Part shown: positions 1-9,448 of the stretch, one piece after another
Numbering within the stretch: position 1 is the first letter of the stretch
Layout of the letters: each line of letters begins with the position of its first letter
Assembly: GCF_020510425.1 (NCBI RefSeq)
Contig: NZ_JAHBAH010000001.1
Coordinates: 4,073,001 to 4,137,000, forward strand
Length of the DNA: 64,000 nt
Source: Quatrionicoccus australiensis
GTDB lineage: Bacteria; Pseudomonadota; Gammaproteobacteria; Burkholderiales; Rhodocyclaceae
Direction: 5' to 3'
Notes under the pieces: model-generated
Told to the model about the DNA's origin: nothing
The model's input: the letters and a program-made list of their open reading frames with translations, nothing else
Database searches by the model: none
Made by a program: the position numbers and the translations under genes

Positions 1-3
1 ATC

Positions 4-2160
4 ATGGTGCATGAATGGCAGGACAGGGATGCGCTGGAGCGGCGCCGCCTGGCCGAGGCCGTCGTGGCGGAACAGCCGGCGGGGAGCATGGTGGAGGATG
101 CTGACGGCGATCAGCCGCGCCTGTTGCATGAGTTGCGCGTCCATCAGATTGAGCTGGAAATGCAGAACGAGGAATTGCAGCAGGCACGCGCCGAGGCCGA
201 CACTGCCTGCGCACGCTATGCCGATCTTTACGACTTCTCGCCGGTCGGCTATCTGAGCCTTGACCGGGGCGGCAATATCCGCCTGTTCAACCGGGCCGGC
301 GCCCAGCTTCTTGGCCGGGAGCGTTCACCCTTGCTCGGTCGGCGCTTTGTCGATTTTGTTGCCGCGGAGTCACGCCAGGCACTCAACGAACTGCTGGGCC
401 GGGCATTTACCTCGTCGGGCCGGGAAAGTGGCGAGCTGGTACTGGATATCCGCGATCGGACACCGCCCCGGATTCATGTGCATGTCGAACTGCTTGCCGA
501 CAGCGCCGGGCGATCGGTACGCGCCGTTCTGATGGATGTTTCCGAACGCAAGCTGGCCGAGGCGCAGTTGCTCAAGCTCTCCCAGGTCGTCGAGCAAAGT
601 CCGGCAAGTATCGTGATTACCAATCTCGACGCGCAGATCGAATACGTCAACCAGGCGTTTACCGAGGCGACCGGCTTCAGCCGGGAGGAAGCCATTGGCC
701 AGAATCCGAACATCCTGCACTCAGGGAAAACGGCGCCGGAGGTGCATGCTGCGTTGTGGTCCAGCATCACCCAGGGCGAGATATGGAAAGGCGAGTTTCT
801 CAACCGGCGCAAGGACGGCAGCGAGTACATTGAATATGCCGTCGTCACGCCGATTCGCCAGCCGGACGGGCAGATTACCCACTACGCGGCGGTCAAGGAA
901 GACATTACCGAAAACAAGCGGCTCAGCCATGAACTGGCGCATTACCAGTTGCATCTTGAGCAACTGATTACCGAGCGCACGGCCGAGTTGATGCAGGCGA
1001 AAACCGCGGCGGAGAGCGCCAATGTCGCGAAAAGCGCTTTTCTCGCCAACATGTCGCATGAAATCCGTACGCCGCTCAACGCCATCAATGGCATGGCTCA
1101 CCTGATCCGGCGCGCCGGGGTGTCGGCGGAGCAGGGCGAGCGCCTTGGCAAGCTGGAAACGGCCGGGCAGCATCTGCTCGAAACGATCAATGCGATCCTC
1201 GATCTGTCGAAAATCGAGGCCGGCAAGTTCGTTCTAGAAGAGACCGATGTCAATGTCGAGGCCATCGCCGGCAACGTGGTTTCCATTCTTTTTGATCTGG
1301 CACAGGCCAGGAACATCAGCCTGGTTGCCCAGCCCCTGTCGCTCCCCTTTGCCTTGTCGGGTGATGCCGGACGCTTGCAGCAGGCCTTGCTGAATTACGC
1401 TGCCAATGCACTCAAATTCACCGAATCCGGCAGTGTCACGCTGCGCGTCGGGCTCGACGAGGAGTCGCCCAGTGATGTTTTGCTGCGCTTCGAGGTTGAA
1501 GATACCGGCATCGGCATCGCGCCGGAAGTACTGTCCCGCCTGTTCTGCGCTTTCGAACAGGCGGACAACTCGACCACCCGCAACTATGGCGGAACCGGTC
1601 TCGGGCTGGCCATCACCCGCAAGCTGGCCGAAGCGATGGGCGGCGCAGCCGGTGTCCGCAGCACGCCCGGGGTGGGCAGCACCTTCTGGTTCACGGTACG
1701 TCTGAAAAAGGCTTCCGGACGAGCGTCGACCGGTTCGGCTGCGCCAGGCGATGCGTCGGCTGAAAACATCCTGCGCGGCGAGCATGCCGGCAGTCGGGTG
1801 CTCCTGGTCGAGGACGAGCCGATCAACCAGGAAGTGATGCTCGCGATGTTGCTCGATGCCGGTTTGACGGTCGATCTGGCCGAAAACGGACTGGAAGCGA
1901 TCGCGCAGGTCGGCCAGCATGACTATGCGCTGATCCTGATGGATATGCAGATGCCAAAGATGGACGGGCTGGAAGCGACCCGCAAGATACGTCTGCTGCC
2001 CGACAGAAAGAACTTGCCGATCCTCGCGATGACCGCCAATGCCTTCGCCGAAGACAAGGAAAGCTGCTTTGCGGCCGGCATGGACGATTTCATCAGCAAA
2101 CCGGTTTATCCCGAAATCCTCTATGCAACCCTGCTCAAATGGTTGCGCCAGCCGACATGA
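4..2160 (+). CDS. Hybrid sensor histidine kinase with two PAS domains and a receiver
   Basis: Probable cytoplasmic hybrid sensor kinase of a phosphorelay. Visible order: N-terminal coiled coil (about 40-70), PAS (about 71-185), PAS (about 190-310), coiled coil, HisKA with phospho-acceptor His352 in the SHEIRTPLN box, HATPase with N-box and the DTGIGI and GGTGLGL glycine boxes, and a C-terminal receiver with acidic pocket near 600 and phospho-acceptor Asp647 in LMDMQMP. No membrane segment is seen, so the PAS domains probably sense an internal cue. The ATG lies three bases from the window edge, so the true start may be further upstream. The HisKA-receiver half resembles that of the kinase at 26583-29417, suggesting paralogy. 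The signal and partner regulator are unknown. Confidence 0.9.
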   Translation: MVHEWQDRDALERRRLAEAVVAEQPAGSMVEDADGDQPRLLHELRVHQIELEMQNEELQQARAEADTACARYADLYDFSPVGYLSLDRGGNIRLFNRAGAQLLGRERSPLLGRRFVDFVAAESRQALNELLGRAFTSSGRESGELVLDIRDRTPPRIHVHVELLADSAGRSVRAVLMDVSERKLAEAQLLKLSQVVEQSPASIVITNLDAQIEYVNQAFTEATGFSREEAIGQNPNILHSGKTAPEVHAALWSSITQGEIWKGEFLNRRKDGSEYIEYAVVTPIRQPDGQITHYAAVKEDITENKRLSHELAHYQLHLEQLITERTAELMQAKTAAESANVAKSAFLANMSHEIRTPLNAINGMAHLIRRAGVSAEQGERLGKLETAGQHLLETINAILDLSKIEAGKFVLEETDVNVEAIAGNVVSILFDLAQARNISLVAQPLSLPFALSGDAGRLQQALLNYAANALKFTESGSVTLRVGLDEESPSDVLLRFEVEDTGIGIAPEVLSRLFCAFEQADNSTTRNYGGTGLGLAITRKLAEAMGGAAGVRSTPGVGSTFWFTVRLKKASGRASTGSAAPGDASAENILRGEHAGSRVLLVEDEPINQEVMLAMLLDAGLTVDLAENGLEAIAQVGQHDYALILMDMQMPKMDGLEATRKIRLLPDRKNLPILAMTANAFAEDKESCFAAGMDDFISKPVYPEILYATLLKWLRQPT

Positions 2161-2163
2161 AAA

Positions 2164-2188
2164 AGCCCCGTCCGGAAAGAACGGGGCT
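2164..2188 (-). terminator. Hairpin terminator for the SYLF gene
   Basis: An 8-bp perfect stem (AGCCCCGT / ACGGGGCT) with a 9-base loop. On the minus strand it is followed by a run of T (the AAAA at 2161-2164 on the plus strand), so it fits a rho-independent terminator for the minus-strand gene ending at 2215. It directly follows the stop of the plus-strand kinase and may also serve that gene, although no T-run follows on that side. Confidence 0.7.
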
Positions 2189-2214
2189 GGCGGTCGGGGT
2201 GACCGGCGAAGGTT

Positions 2215-2778
2215 TCAGCGCTTGATGCGGCTGATCTTGGTGCCTTCGATGCTGAGGCTGGCCATCAGGCCCTGCTGGTCGAAGATGAAGGCATAGGCAT
2301 CGTCCTTCAGGGTCGATGAAGAAAGGTTCTTGGCGACGCCTTCATTGACCACGACAACCGTCGGGCCGACGCCGATTTCCCAGCCCTTGGAGGCGTCGAG
2401 ATACTTGACGGCCTTGTTGCTCATCAGGAAGACGACGTAGCCGTAGGATTCGGCACCGGCCTGCCAGCCCCAGGAGGCGGAGACCGAGTTGTAATAGCCG
2501 ACGACCTGCGAGTCACGGTTGAGCACGCCTTCACCGTAGCTGCCGCCAAAGACCAGGCCGGCCTTGATGATTTTCGGGAAGACTAGGATGGCGCGCGCCT
2601 TTTTCGACAGGGCTTCGGCTTCCGGGTGGGTCTTGTACAAGGTCTGCAGGGCCTGGGCGGCATCTGCATTCAGGTCTTCGGCGGAGGCGGCGCTGGCCTG
2701 GTGGCTGAATGCAGCCAGCGACAGGGTGGCGGCTGCCACCAGGAGAAAACGCTGTAAAACGCGCTGGGCTTGGGTCAT
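2215..2778 (-). CDS. Exported SYLF-domain (YSC84-like) protein
   Basis: 187-residue protein with an N-terminal signal peptide (hydrophobic core, then AAFSHQASA before the probable cleavage site near residue 30). The rest matches the SYLF/YSC84 family: an ILVFPKIIKAGLVFGG segment, a gly/ser-rich middle with the SWGWQAGAE element, and the GPTVVVV strand. SYLF domains bind lipids in eukaryotes; bacterial members are exported and of unclear role. I chose the ATG at 2778 because AAAGGA precedes it by nine bases and it gives a clean signal peptide; the open frame extends further upstream without support. It is transcribed alone between two hairpins. Confidence 0.85.
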   Translation of the reverse strand: MTQAQRVLQRFLLVAAATLSLAAFSHQASAASAEDLNADAAQALQTLYKTHPEAEALSKKARAILVFPKIIKAGLVFGGSYGEGVLNRDSQVVGYYNSVSASWGWQAGAESYGYVVFLMSNKAVKYLDASKGWEIGVGPTVVVVNEGVAKNLSSSTLKDDAYAFIFDQQGLMASLSIEGTKISRIKR

Positions 2779-2899
2779 GGCGATATCCTTTGAGTAGTCC
2801 GATGGGCGGATGGACACATGGCGGCTTGCCGGCAGGTGACTTCCAGACGACAGACTAGGCAGGATGGCGCCGCAATACTGTTCGATGGCGCACATAGCA

Positions 2900-2924
2900 T
2901 TGATGCCGGCAGTGCCGGCATCAA
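2900..2924 (-). terminator. Perfect hairpin downstream of kup
   Basis: An 11-bp perfect inverted repeat (TTGATGCCGGC / GCCGGCATCAA) around a 3-base centre, starting eight bases beyond the kup stop codon. No T-run follows in the minus direction, so it is either a weak terminator or an RNA 3'-end stabiliser for kup. The position between kup and the SYLF gene supports a 3'-end role. Confidence 0.55.
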
Positions 2925-2931
2925 GCTCAAC

Positions 2932-4812
2932 TCACAGAACCACTTGCGATCCCAGTTCAACCACCCGGTTCGACGGGATCTTGAAGAAGGCCGTCGCACT
3001 GCCCGCATTGCGGAACATCGCGACAAAGATCAGGGTGCGCCAGTAAGGCATGCTCGAACGCAAGGTCGGAATCAGCGTTTCGCGGCCGAGGAAGAAGGAG
3101 GTGTCCATCATGTCCAGGCTCAGTCCTGCTTCGGCCGTCAGGGCGAGCGCCGCCGGAATGTCCGGCTCGTCCTTGAAGCCGTACTGGACGACGACCTGGG
3201 CAAAGTTGTTCGGCAGGCGATGCACTTCCACCCGGTCGACCTCCGGCACAAAGGGAATATCGAAAACCTTGACGCTGAGGATGACGACCTGCTCATGCAG
3301 CACCTTGTAGTGCTTCAGGCTGTGCAGCATGGCATGCGGCACAGCTTCCGGGTCGGGCGTCATGAAGACGGCCGTACCCGGCACGCGTTCCACGTCGCAT
3401 TCGCTGAGGCTGGAAAGGAAAGGGCGCAGGCCCATGGCATCGGCGGCGAGGCGTGCGCCAAGCAGTTCGCGGCCGCGCTTCCAGGTGGTGAGCAGGATGA
3501 AGACGGCGAGACCGAAGACCAGCGGGAACCAGCCGCCATCGGGAATTTTTACCGAGTTGGCGAGGAAGAAGCCGAGGTCGATGCAGATGAAGGGCAGGGC
3601 GCCGAGAACCGCACGGGCCGGGCTCCAGTTCCACAGCCGGACGGCAACGGCGATGGCGAGAATGTTGGTGATCAGCATCGTGCCGGTCACCGCGATGCCG
3701 TAGGCGGCAGCCAGCTTCGACGAGGAGCCGAACTCGACGACGAGCAGGATGATGGAAATCAGCAGCAGCCAGTTGATTGCCGGCAGGTAGATCTGCCCCA
3801 TTTCGCGGTCCGAGGTGTGCTGGATCGCCAGACGCGGCGTGTAGCCGAGCTGCATGGCCTGCTGGGTGATCGAGAAGGCGCCGGAGATGACCGCCTGCGA
3901 AGCAATCACGGTGGCCACGGTGGCGAGGATGACGAGCGGATAGCGACCCCATTCCGGAGCCAGCAGGTAAAACGGGTTTTCAACGGCAGCCGGATCGGCG
4001 AGCAGCAGCGCGCCCTGGCCGAAATAGTTGATGACCAGGGCCGGCAGGACATAGCCCAGCCAGGCGTACTGGATCGGGCGGGCACCGAAATGCCCCATGT
4101 CGGCATAGAGGGCTTCGGCCCCGGTGATGCAGAGAACGACGGCACCGAGTGCGAAGAAGCCGAGAACGGAATTGCCGAGCAGGAAATTGGCGGCATAAAG
4201 CGGGTTGACCGCTGCCAGCACTGCCGGGTTTTCAATGATGGCGGCGCCACCCAGTGCGGCAATGACCGCGAACCAGATGAGCATGACCGGTCCGAACAGC
4301 GCGCCGACGCTGGCTGTTCCCTTGCGCTGGAAAATGAACAGGCCGATCAGCACGATCAGCGTGATCGGCAGGATGTAGGGCGTGAAGGCTGGCGTGATGA
4401 TCTCCAGCCCCTCGACGGCGGAAAGCACCGAAATCGCCGGGGTGATGACGCCATCGCCATAGAACAGCGCGGCGCCGAACAGGCCGAGCGTGACCAGCAG
4501 CTTTTGTTGCCAGGAACCGGGCGTGCCTTTTTGCATCGCCAGCGTCATCAGCGCAATGATGCCGCCTTCGCCCTTGTTGTTGGCACGCATGATGAAGGCG
4601 ACGTACTTCAGGGTGACGACAATGATCAGCGACCAGAAGAACAGCGACAGGATGCCGAGCACGTTGTCCGGCGTGATCGGTACCGGATGATGGGCGCCGC
4701 CGAAGACTTCCTTCAGCGAATAGAGCGGGCTGGTGCCGATGTCGCCGTAGACGATGCCCAGCGCAGCGAGCGTGAGCGTGGCCAGGCGCTTGTTGTCCTG
4801 TTTTTGTTGCAT
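2932..4812 (-). CDS. kup: Low-affinity potassium transporter Kup
   Basis: 626-residue inner-membrane K+ uptake permease (proton symport) of the KUP/HAK/KT family, close to the usual length of about 620-630. The N-terminus carries the family signature (GIVYGDIGTSPLYSLKE) followed by about twelve hydrophobic helices. The segment FIMRANNKGEGGIIAL and the hydrophilic C-terminal domain of about 150 residues are also typical. The kdpE gene starts upstream on the same strand with only ten bases between its stop and the kup start, so kup probably belongs to one operon with the KdpDE-type system. That suggests K+- or turgor-responsive expression, which is inferred from context only. Confidence 0.95.
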   Translation of the reverse strand: MQQKQDNKRLATLTLAALGIVYGDIGTSPLYSLKEVFGGAHHPVPITPDNVLGILSLFFWSLIIVVTLKYVAFIMRANNKGEGGIIALMTLAMQKGTPGSWQQKLLVTLGLFGAALFYGDGVITPAISVLSAVEGLEIITPAFTPYILPITLIVLIGLFIFQRKGTASVGALFGPVMLIWFAVIAALGGAAIIENPAVLAAVNPLYAANFLLGNSVLGFFALGAVVLCITGAEALYADMGHFGARPIQYAWLGYVLPALVINYFGQGALLLADPAAVENPFYLLAPEWGRYPLVILATVATVIASQAVISGAFSITQQAMQLGYTPRLAIQHTSDREMGQIYLPAINWLLLISIILLVVEFGSSSKLAAAYGIAVTGTMLITNILAIAVAVRLWNWSPARAVLGALPFICIDLGFFLANSVKIPDGGWFPLVFGLAVFILLTTWKRGRELLGARLAADAMGLRPFLSSLSECDVERVPGTAVFMTPDPEAVPHAMLHSLKHYKVLHEQVVILSVKVFDIPFVPEVDRVEVHRLPNNFAQVVVQYGFKDEPDIPAALALTAEAGLSLDMMDTSFFLGRETLIPTLRSSMPYWRTLIFVAMFRNAGSATAFFKIPSNRVVELGSQVVL

Positions 4813-4822
4813 CCTAGTTTCC

Positions 4823-5515
4823 TCAGGGCTGAAAGCGGTAACCGACGCCGGTTTCCGTCAAAAAATGGGCCGGCTGGGTCGGGTCGAGTTCCAGCTTTTG
4901 CCGCAGGTGGCCGACATAGACACGCAGGTAATGGCTGCTTTCGATGTAAGACGGGCCCCAGATCTCGCGCAGCAGGTTGCGCTGGGTCAGCACCTTGCCG
5001 GGCTGGGCGAGCAGCGTGCACAGCAGGCGATACTCGATTGGCGTCAGATGCACCGGCACACCGTCCCGCGTCACCGTGCGGCGCGAAAAATCGACGGCGA
5101 CATCGCCGAATTCGACCAGCGGCGACGCCGCCTCGCCGCTGCGGGCACGCCGGCGGAGCAGGGCGCGGACACGGGCGCGCAGTTCGCCGACACTGAATGG
5201 CTTGGTCAGGTAATCGTCGGCACCGGCGTCGAGCGCATCGATCTTGTCGGTTTCCTGCGAGCGGGCCGAAAGAATCAAGACCGGGACATCGGACCAGCTG
5301 CGCAGATCGCGGATCAGGTCGATGCCGTTGCCGTCGGGCAGACCGAGATCGAGAATCAGCAGGTCCGGCTTGCGGGTGCCGGCTTCGATCAGGCCCTGCG
5401 CCATGGTTTCCGCCTCCGCGACCTGGCAGCCTTCCTCTTCGACGGCGGCGCGGACAAAGCGGCGGATCTGTTTTTCGTCCTCGATGAGCAGGACCTTGGC
5501 CGGTGTCGTGTTCAT
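4823..5515 (-). CDS. kdpE: KdpE-type response regulator
   Basis: 230-residue OmpR-family transcriptional regulator. The receiver (about 5-118) has the acidic pair in IEDE, phospho-acceptor Asp56 in LILDLGLPDG and conserved Lys105 in the TKPF motif. The winged-helix DNA-binding domain (about 130-228) ends in the TGVGYRF strand usual for KdpE. Its start overlaps the kinase stop by four bases (ATGA), so the pair is translationally coupled. kup follows ten bases after the stop. In classical systems KdpE activates kdpFABC; here the adjacent candidate target is kup. Confidence 0.9.
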   Translation of the reverse strand: MNTTPAKVLLIEDEKQIRRFVRAAVEEEGCQVAEAETMAQGLIEAGTRKPDLLILDLGLPDGNGIDLIRDLRSWSDVPVLILSARSQETDKIDALDAGADDYLTKPFSVGELRARVRALLRRRARSGEAASPLVEFGDVAVDFSRRTVTRDGVPVHLTPIEYRLLCTLLAQPGKVLTQRNLLREIWGPSYIESSHYLRVYVGHLRQKLELDPTQPAHFLTETGVGYRFQP

Positions 5516-7050
5516 GGCAGTTCTTCCTCGACAATGGGCGGGATGCCGCGCGGCAGCGTGAAGCTGACGCAGGCGCCGCCATCCGGCCGGTTCTCGGCGG
5601 CGATCCTGCCGCCATGCGCCTCGACGATCGCCTTGCAGATGGCGAGGCCAAGCCCGGTGCCGGGTTTGCCCGATTCACTGGCGCCGCGCACGAACATCTC
5701 GAACAACTCGTCGCGCTGTTGTGCGGGGAAGCCCGGGCCGCGGTCGAGTATGCCGATTTCGACGGCTTCGCCCCGAACCTGCGCCTGCAGGTCGATGGTG
5801 CTGCCGCTCGGCGCATATTTGGCGGCGTTTTCCAGCAGGTTGCACAGCACGCGTTCGATCAGTACGGCGTCGAACTCAAGCAGCGGCAGGTCGCGCGCCA
5901 GGTCGACCTTGAGCGGATGCCCGGCCAATGCGCTGCCGAGCAGCTTGATGCTGGCGCCGACGACTTCTTCGAGCGGCTGCCATTCGCGGCGCAGGGTGAC
6001 CTGGCCGGCGTTCAGGCGGGCCATGTCGAGCAGGTTGCCGACCAGTCCGGCCAGGCGTTCGGCCTGTTCGTGCAGGGCCTGCGCCGTTTCGAGGGCGGTC
6101 GGCGGCAGCACCGGCTTGACCAGGAACAGCGAATCGGCGAGACCGACCAGTGCGGTCAGCGGCGTGCGCAGGTCATGCGACAGCGCCGACAGGATGGAAC
6201 TGCGCAGGCGTTCGGTCAGCATCCTGACCTCGCTGGCCTGGGCGACATCGACGTAATGCAGGCGCTCGACGGCGACGGCAATCAGCGAGGCGAGCGCTTC
6301 GAGCAGTGAGGTCGTCTCGGCCGACGGTTCCGGCGAGGTTTCGGCAAAGCGTACGGCGAGCACGCCACGAATGCGCATCGAGGCGCGCAGCGGCAGGTAG
6401 AGCGGTGCGTAGCCGAGGCTGGCAATTTCGTCGCTGCGCACCAGTTGACCGCTGGTCAGCGCAACCTGGGCGAGATGCGATTCGATCAGCAGCGTATCGG
6501 GCAGGGCAATGGCCTGCAGCGCAGGTGCGCGCTCATCGGGCAACAGGATGGCCGATTGCGCGGCGAGCTGCTGAGCGAGGAAAGCCTGAACGATTTCGCC
6601 AACCTGTTCGATGGTCAGCGTGCCGGCCAATTGGCGGGCAAGCTGATAGAGGGCTTGCGTCTGTTGCTCGCGGCGTTGCGATTCCTCGGCGCGTTGGCGC
6701 AGTCCGGCGGCGAGGTGGGCGGTGATCAGAGCGGTGACCAGCATCACGGCAAAGGTCACCAGGTACTGGATATTGCTGACCGCCAGCGAGAAGCGCGGCG
6801 GTACGAAAAAGATGTCGAAGAGCAGGACGCTGAGCACCGATGCGACGATGGCGGCATTGCGGCCGAGCTTGACCGCCACCAGCAGCACGGTGAGCAGGAA
6901 GAGCATGACGATGTTGGCGAGATCGAGATAGCCGAGCAGCGGCGTCGCCAGCGCCGTCGTGCCGATGCAGGCCAACACGGTCAGGACTTGTGCCCGGAGC
7001 GGCGTGATTCTTTCCGCTTGGCTTGCCAGTAATGCGCTGTTGTTTTCCAT
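5512..7050 (-). CDS. kdpD: Short KdpD-like sensor kinase lacking the N-terminal sensor half
   Basis: 512-residue kinase. It begins with the DUF4118 four-helix membrane domain (about 20-115, including the LFDIFFVPPRFSL region), then a GAF-like region (about 140-270), HisKA with His292 in SHDLRTPL, and HATPase ending in GTGLGLAI. This corresponds to the C-terminal half of canonical KdpD (about 900 residues). The cytoplasmic KdpD domain and universal-stress-protein domain are absent, and the upstream frame is not open far enough to encode them. Start ATG 7050 has GGAAG upstream; a TTG at 7089 is possible. It phosphorylates the overlapping kdpE product by inference. Confidence 0.85.
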   Translation of the reverse strand: MENNSALLASQAERITPLRAQVLTVLACIGTTALATPLLGYLDLANIVMLFLLTVLLVAVKLGRNAAIVASVLSVLLFDIFFVPPRFSLAVSNIQYLVTFAVMLVTALITAHLAAGLRQRAEESQRREQQTQALYQLARQLAGTLTIEQVGEIVQAFLAQQLAAQSAILLPDERAPALQAIALPDTLLIESHLAQVALTSGQLVRSDEIASLGYAPLYLPLRASMRIRGVLAVRFAETSPEPSAETTSLLEALASLIAVAVERLHYVDVAQASEVRMLTERLRSSILSALSHDLRTPLTALVGLADSLFLVKPVLPPTALETAQALHEQAERLAGLVGNLLDMARLNAGQVTLRREWQPLEEVVGASIKLLGSALAGHPLKVDLARDLPLLEFDAVLIERVLCNLLENAAKYAPSGSTIDLQAQVRGEAVEIGILDRGPGFPAQQRDELFEMFVRGASESGKPGTGLGLAICKAIVEAHGGRIAAENRPDGGACVSFTLPRGIPPIVEEELP

Positions 7051-7284
7051 GTCGTGCTTCCGGTGCTGGGGTGATTGCAGATTAGGCAAACCCGTATAAA
7101 AACGCTGACGATTCTCGCCGGCCTTGCGTAAAAAAGTCGTAAATATTTTGCTTCCCGGTTTTGTGCGTCAGCCCACAGACGCCGATCCAGGCGCTGCCTA
7201 TGCTCGACCTATCGGAGCCAACGGTGGTGCAAGCCGTACTGCCCAATGCGCAAGGCCTGACGCGGCGCGTTCCTGGCGAAGAGA

Positions 7285-7304
7285 AGGGCGGGTTTGCCCG
7301 CCCT
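7285..7304. other. Perfect hairpin in the intergenic region before the Cys-repeat protein
   Basis: An 8-bp perfect stem (AGGGCGGG / CCCGCCCT) with a 4-base TTTG loop, ending 37 bases before the ATG at 7342. No T-run follows. The rest of the 291-base gap 7051-7341 holds no convincing gene; it must contain the divergent promoters for the kdpD-like gene and for the 7342 gene. The hairpin probably lies in the 5' leader of the latter and could attenuate or stabilise it. Confidence 0.45.
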
Positions 7305-7341
7305 GGCATCACATTCGCAACCCATTCATCAAGGAACGACA

Positions 7342-7920
7342 ATGAACAAACTCAATCTCAGCATGCTTGCCCTGGCGCTTGGCCTGGCTTTCAGTACCGG
7401 TGCCAGCGCCGAAAACATGAACAAGGCCGACTACAGCGCCGCCAAGGACAAGATTGGCGCCGAGTACAAGAATGCCAAGGCCGCCTGTTCGTCGATGTCC
7501 GGCAATGCCGGCGATATCTGCGATGCCGAAGCCAAGGGCAAGGAAAAGGTCGGCATGGCCGATCTCGACGCAGCCTACAAGCCGAGTGCCAAGACGCAAC
7601 ATGAAGCTCGCGTCGTCAAGGCTGAAGCCGATTATGCCGTCGCCAAGGAGCGTTGTGACGACAAGGCCGGCAACGTCAAGGATGTCTGCGTCAAGGAAGC
7701 CAAGGCCACTGAAACCGCCGCCAAGGCTGATGCCAAGGCCGCGATGAAGACCTCGGATGCCAATGCCACGGCCAACGAAAAGACCAGCGATGCGCGCAAG
7801 GATGCCAGCGCCGACAAGACCGATGCCAATTACGCCGTCGCCAAGGAAAAGTGCGACGCGATGGCCGGCAATGCCAAGGATCGTTGTATCGATCAGGCCA
7901 AGCTGAAGTACGGCAAGTAA
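7342..7920 (+). CDS. Exported Lys/Ala-rich protein with three Cys-pair repeats
   Basis: 192-residue protein of unrecognised function. A signal peptide ends at about residue 23 (GASA). The mature part is about one-third Ala plus Lys and contains three related units of the form Y-x3-AK-x3-C, four to six residues, GN-x2-D-x-C, centred near residues 45, 105 and 175. A Thr/Asp/Ala-rich spacer lies between units two and three. Each unit has two cysteines about 12 apart, which suggests a disulfide-closed helical hairpin in the periplasm. The start at 7342 has AAGGA seven bases upstream. It is followed by two more exported proteins on the same strand. Confidence 0.8.
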   Translation: MNKLNLSMLALALGLAFSTGASAENMNKADYSAAKDKIGAEYKNAKAACSSMSGNAGDICDAEAKGKEKVGMADLDAAYKPSAKTQHEARVVKAEADYAVAKERCDDKAGNVKDVCVKEAKATETAAKADAKAAMKTSDANATANEKTSDARKDASADKTDANYAVAKEKCDAMAGNAKDRCIDQAKLKYGK

Positions 7921-8084
7921 GCAGTGTTTGTCCGGTGCGATTGTTCGGGCATCACCCCCGATCAGCGTGCCGGAGATCGGCCTGGCCGGCTGTTGTCTGG
8001 TCACGCAGGCAACAGCCGGCCAGGTGGCGATCTGCTGCCCGGGCCAGGCCAGCAGGCTTGCCATTTTCAGCTTCGGAGAACGTC

Positions 8085-8900
8085 ATGAACAGCTTATTGA
8101 AATCGGCCCTGCTGCTTGCCGGTACCCTGGCCGCGACACACGCGTTCGCCCAGGTCACCTTTTACGAACGGGAAAACTTTTCCGGGCGTTCCTTTTCGCC
8201 GCAGAAGCCCCAGATCGCCAATTTCGAGCGCCAGGGTTTCAACGACCGGGCCTCGTCGGTGATCGTGCTCAGCGAGCGCTGGCAGGTCTGTGATGACGTC
8301 CGGTTCGGCGGGCGCTGCGCGGTGCTCTCGCCCGGACGTTATCGTTCGCTGGCCACGATGGGGCTCAACGACCGGGTTTCCTCGGTCCGCCGCGTTGGCC
8401 GCAACGAACGAATCGATGACGATCTGGTCATGGTCGCGCCCGATCCGGTCTACGACAACCGCCGACGTAACAACGAACGTCTCTACGAGGCCGAAGTCAT
8501 TGCCGTGCGTGCCGTAGTCGGCCCGCCGGAACGGCGCTGCTGGATCGAACGTGAACAGGTGGTCGAAGAACAGAGCCGGGCCAATGTGTCGGGCGCGCTC
8601 GCCGGGGCATTGATCGGCGGCATCATTGGTCATCAGATCGGCAACGGCGGCGGTCGCGATATCGCCACGGTGGGCGGTGCCGTCGGCGGCGCCGCGATCG
8701 GTGCCAATGTCGGGAGGAGCACTGACGGCCAGCGCACGGTCGGGCGCGATGTGCAGCGCTGCGAAGAGAATGTGCGCCAGACGCAGCCGGATTACTGGGA
8801 TGTCACCTACCGCTTTCGCGGCATCGAGCATCAAGTGCAGATGACCTCGCCACCGGGCCGCACGCTGAGCGTCAATCGCCGCGGCGAACCGCGCAGTTGA
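8085..8900 (+). CDS. Exported beta/gamma-crystallin plus glycine-zipper protein
   Basis: 271-residue envelope protein. A signal peptide (to about residue 22, THAFA) is followed by a beta/gamma-crystallin-like double Greek key (about 23-108) with the paired motifs FYERENFSG and GRCAVLSPGRY, each followed by an SSV strand. The C-terminal half has a glycine-zipper 2TM segment (about 175-215, AGALIGGIIGHQIGNGGG) as in the Rick_17kDa/OmpA-associated lipoprotein family. No lipobox is visible. Start 8085 has GGAG seven bases upstream. It probably associates with the outer or inner membrane; function unknown. Confidence 0.8.
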   Translation: MNSLLKSALLLAGTLAATHAFAQVTFYERENFSGRSFSPQKPQIANFERQGFNDRASSVIVLSERWQVCDDVRFGGRCAVLSPGRYRSLATMGLNDRVSSVRRVGRNERIDDDLVMVAPDPVYDNRRRNNERLYEAEVIAVRAVVGPPERRCWIEREQVVEEQSRANVSGALAGALIGGIIGHQIGNGGGRDIATVGGAVGGAAIGANVGRSTDGQRTVGRDVQRCEENVRQTQPDYWDVTYRFRGIEHQVQMTSPPGRTLSVNRRGEPRS

Positions 8901-8983
8901 ATCCGCAGCAACGACGACCGGGCGGCAAAAATGCCGTTTTGTATCGGTCGACCGTCGCCGCAAACCATTTTTCGGAGCAGAAC

Positions 8984-9448
8984 ATGAATACCTTGCGCAA
9001 CCTTCCCCGTACTTCCCGTCCGCTTTCCCGTTCCGGCCTCTGCCTGGCCCTCGCGCTGGCGTCGACATCCGTGCTGGCGCAGGTGCCTCCGGCTGTTGCC
9101 GAAGCCAACACCCACAGTGCAGCCCAGGCCGAAACGCCCTGGCTGAGCGGTGGCATCGGCGACGAAGCACTGCTTGAAATACGCAAGGTGGCGTCCGCTT
9201 ATAACGTCCATATCGTGTTCAGCAGTCGCAGCGGCAGTTATCTCGCCAGCGTTCCCTTTCGCGTCCTCGATGGCGCTGGCCGTACCGTTTATACCGGGAT
9301 CAGCGACGGCCCGATTCTTTACCTGAAGTTGGCGCCGGGCGCCTATCGGGTGGCGGCTGAAATCGATGCGTTCTGGCAGGAACGCCGGATTCGCGCCAGC
9401 CGGACGGGCGCGCCGGTCAAGCTGATGTTCGTCGCCAAGGGCGAATGA
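8984..9448 (+). CDS. Exported protein of unknown function upstream of the ABC exporter
   Basis: 154-residue protein with a long N-terminal signal region (basic start, then LCLALALASTSVLA). The mature part contains a short beta-rich domain with a carboxypeptidase-regulatory-like pattern (PFRVLDGAGRTVYTGISDG followed by a YLKLAPGAYRV strand), reminiscent of small transthyretin-like sandwich domains. I do not recognise a named family. Start 8984 has GGAG upstream. Its stop overlaps the start of the ABC transporter gene by four bases (ATGA), so the two are translationally coupled and probably work together at the envelope. Confidence 0.7.
   Translation: MNTLRNLPRTSRPLSRSGLCLALALASTSVLAQVPPAVAEANTHSAAQAETPWLSGGIGDEALLEIRKVASAYNVHIVFSSRSGSYLASVPFRVLDGAGRTVYTGISDGPILYLKLAPGAYRVAAEIDAFWQERRIRASRTGAPVKLMFVAKGE

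Noticed and set aside
2818..5196. 792-codon open frame on the plus strand antisense to kup and kdpE
   Set aside because: It mirrors two clearly real genes on the minus strand; its residues are rich in Arg, Asp, Gln and Gly as expected of antisense reading in GC-rich DNA, with no domain resemblance.
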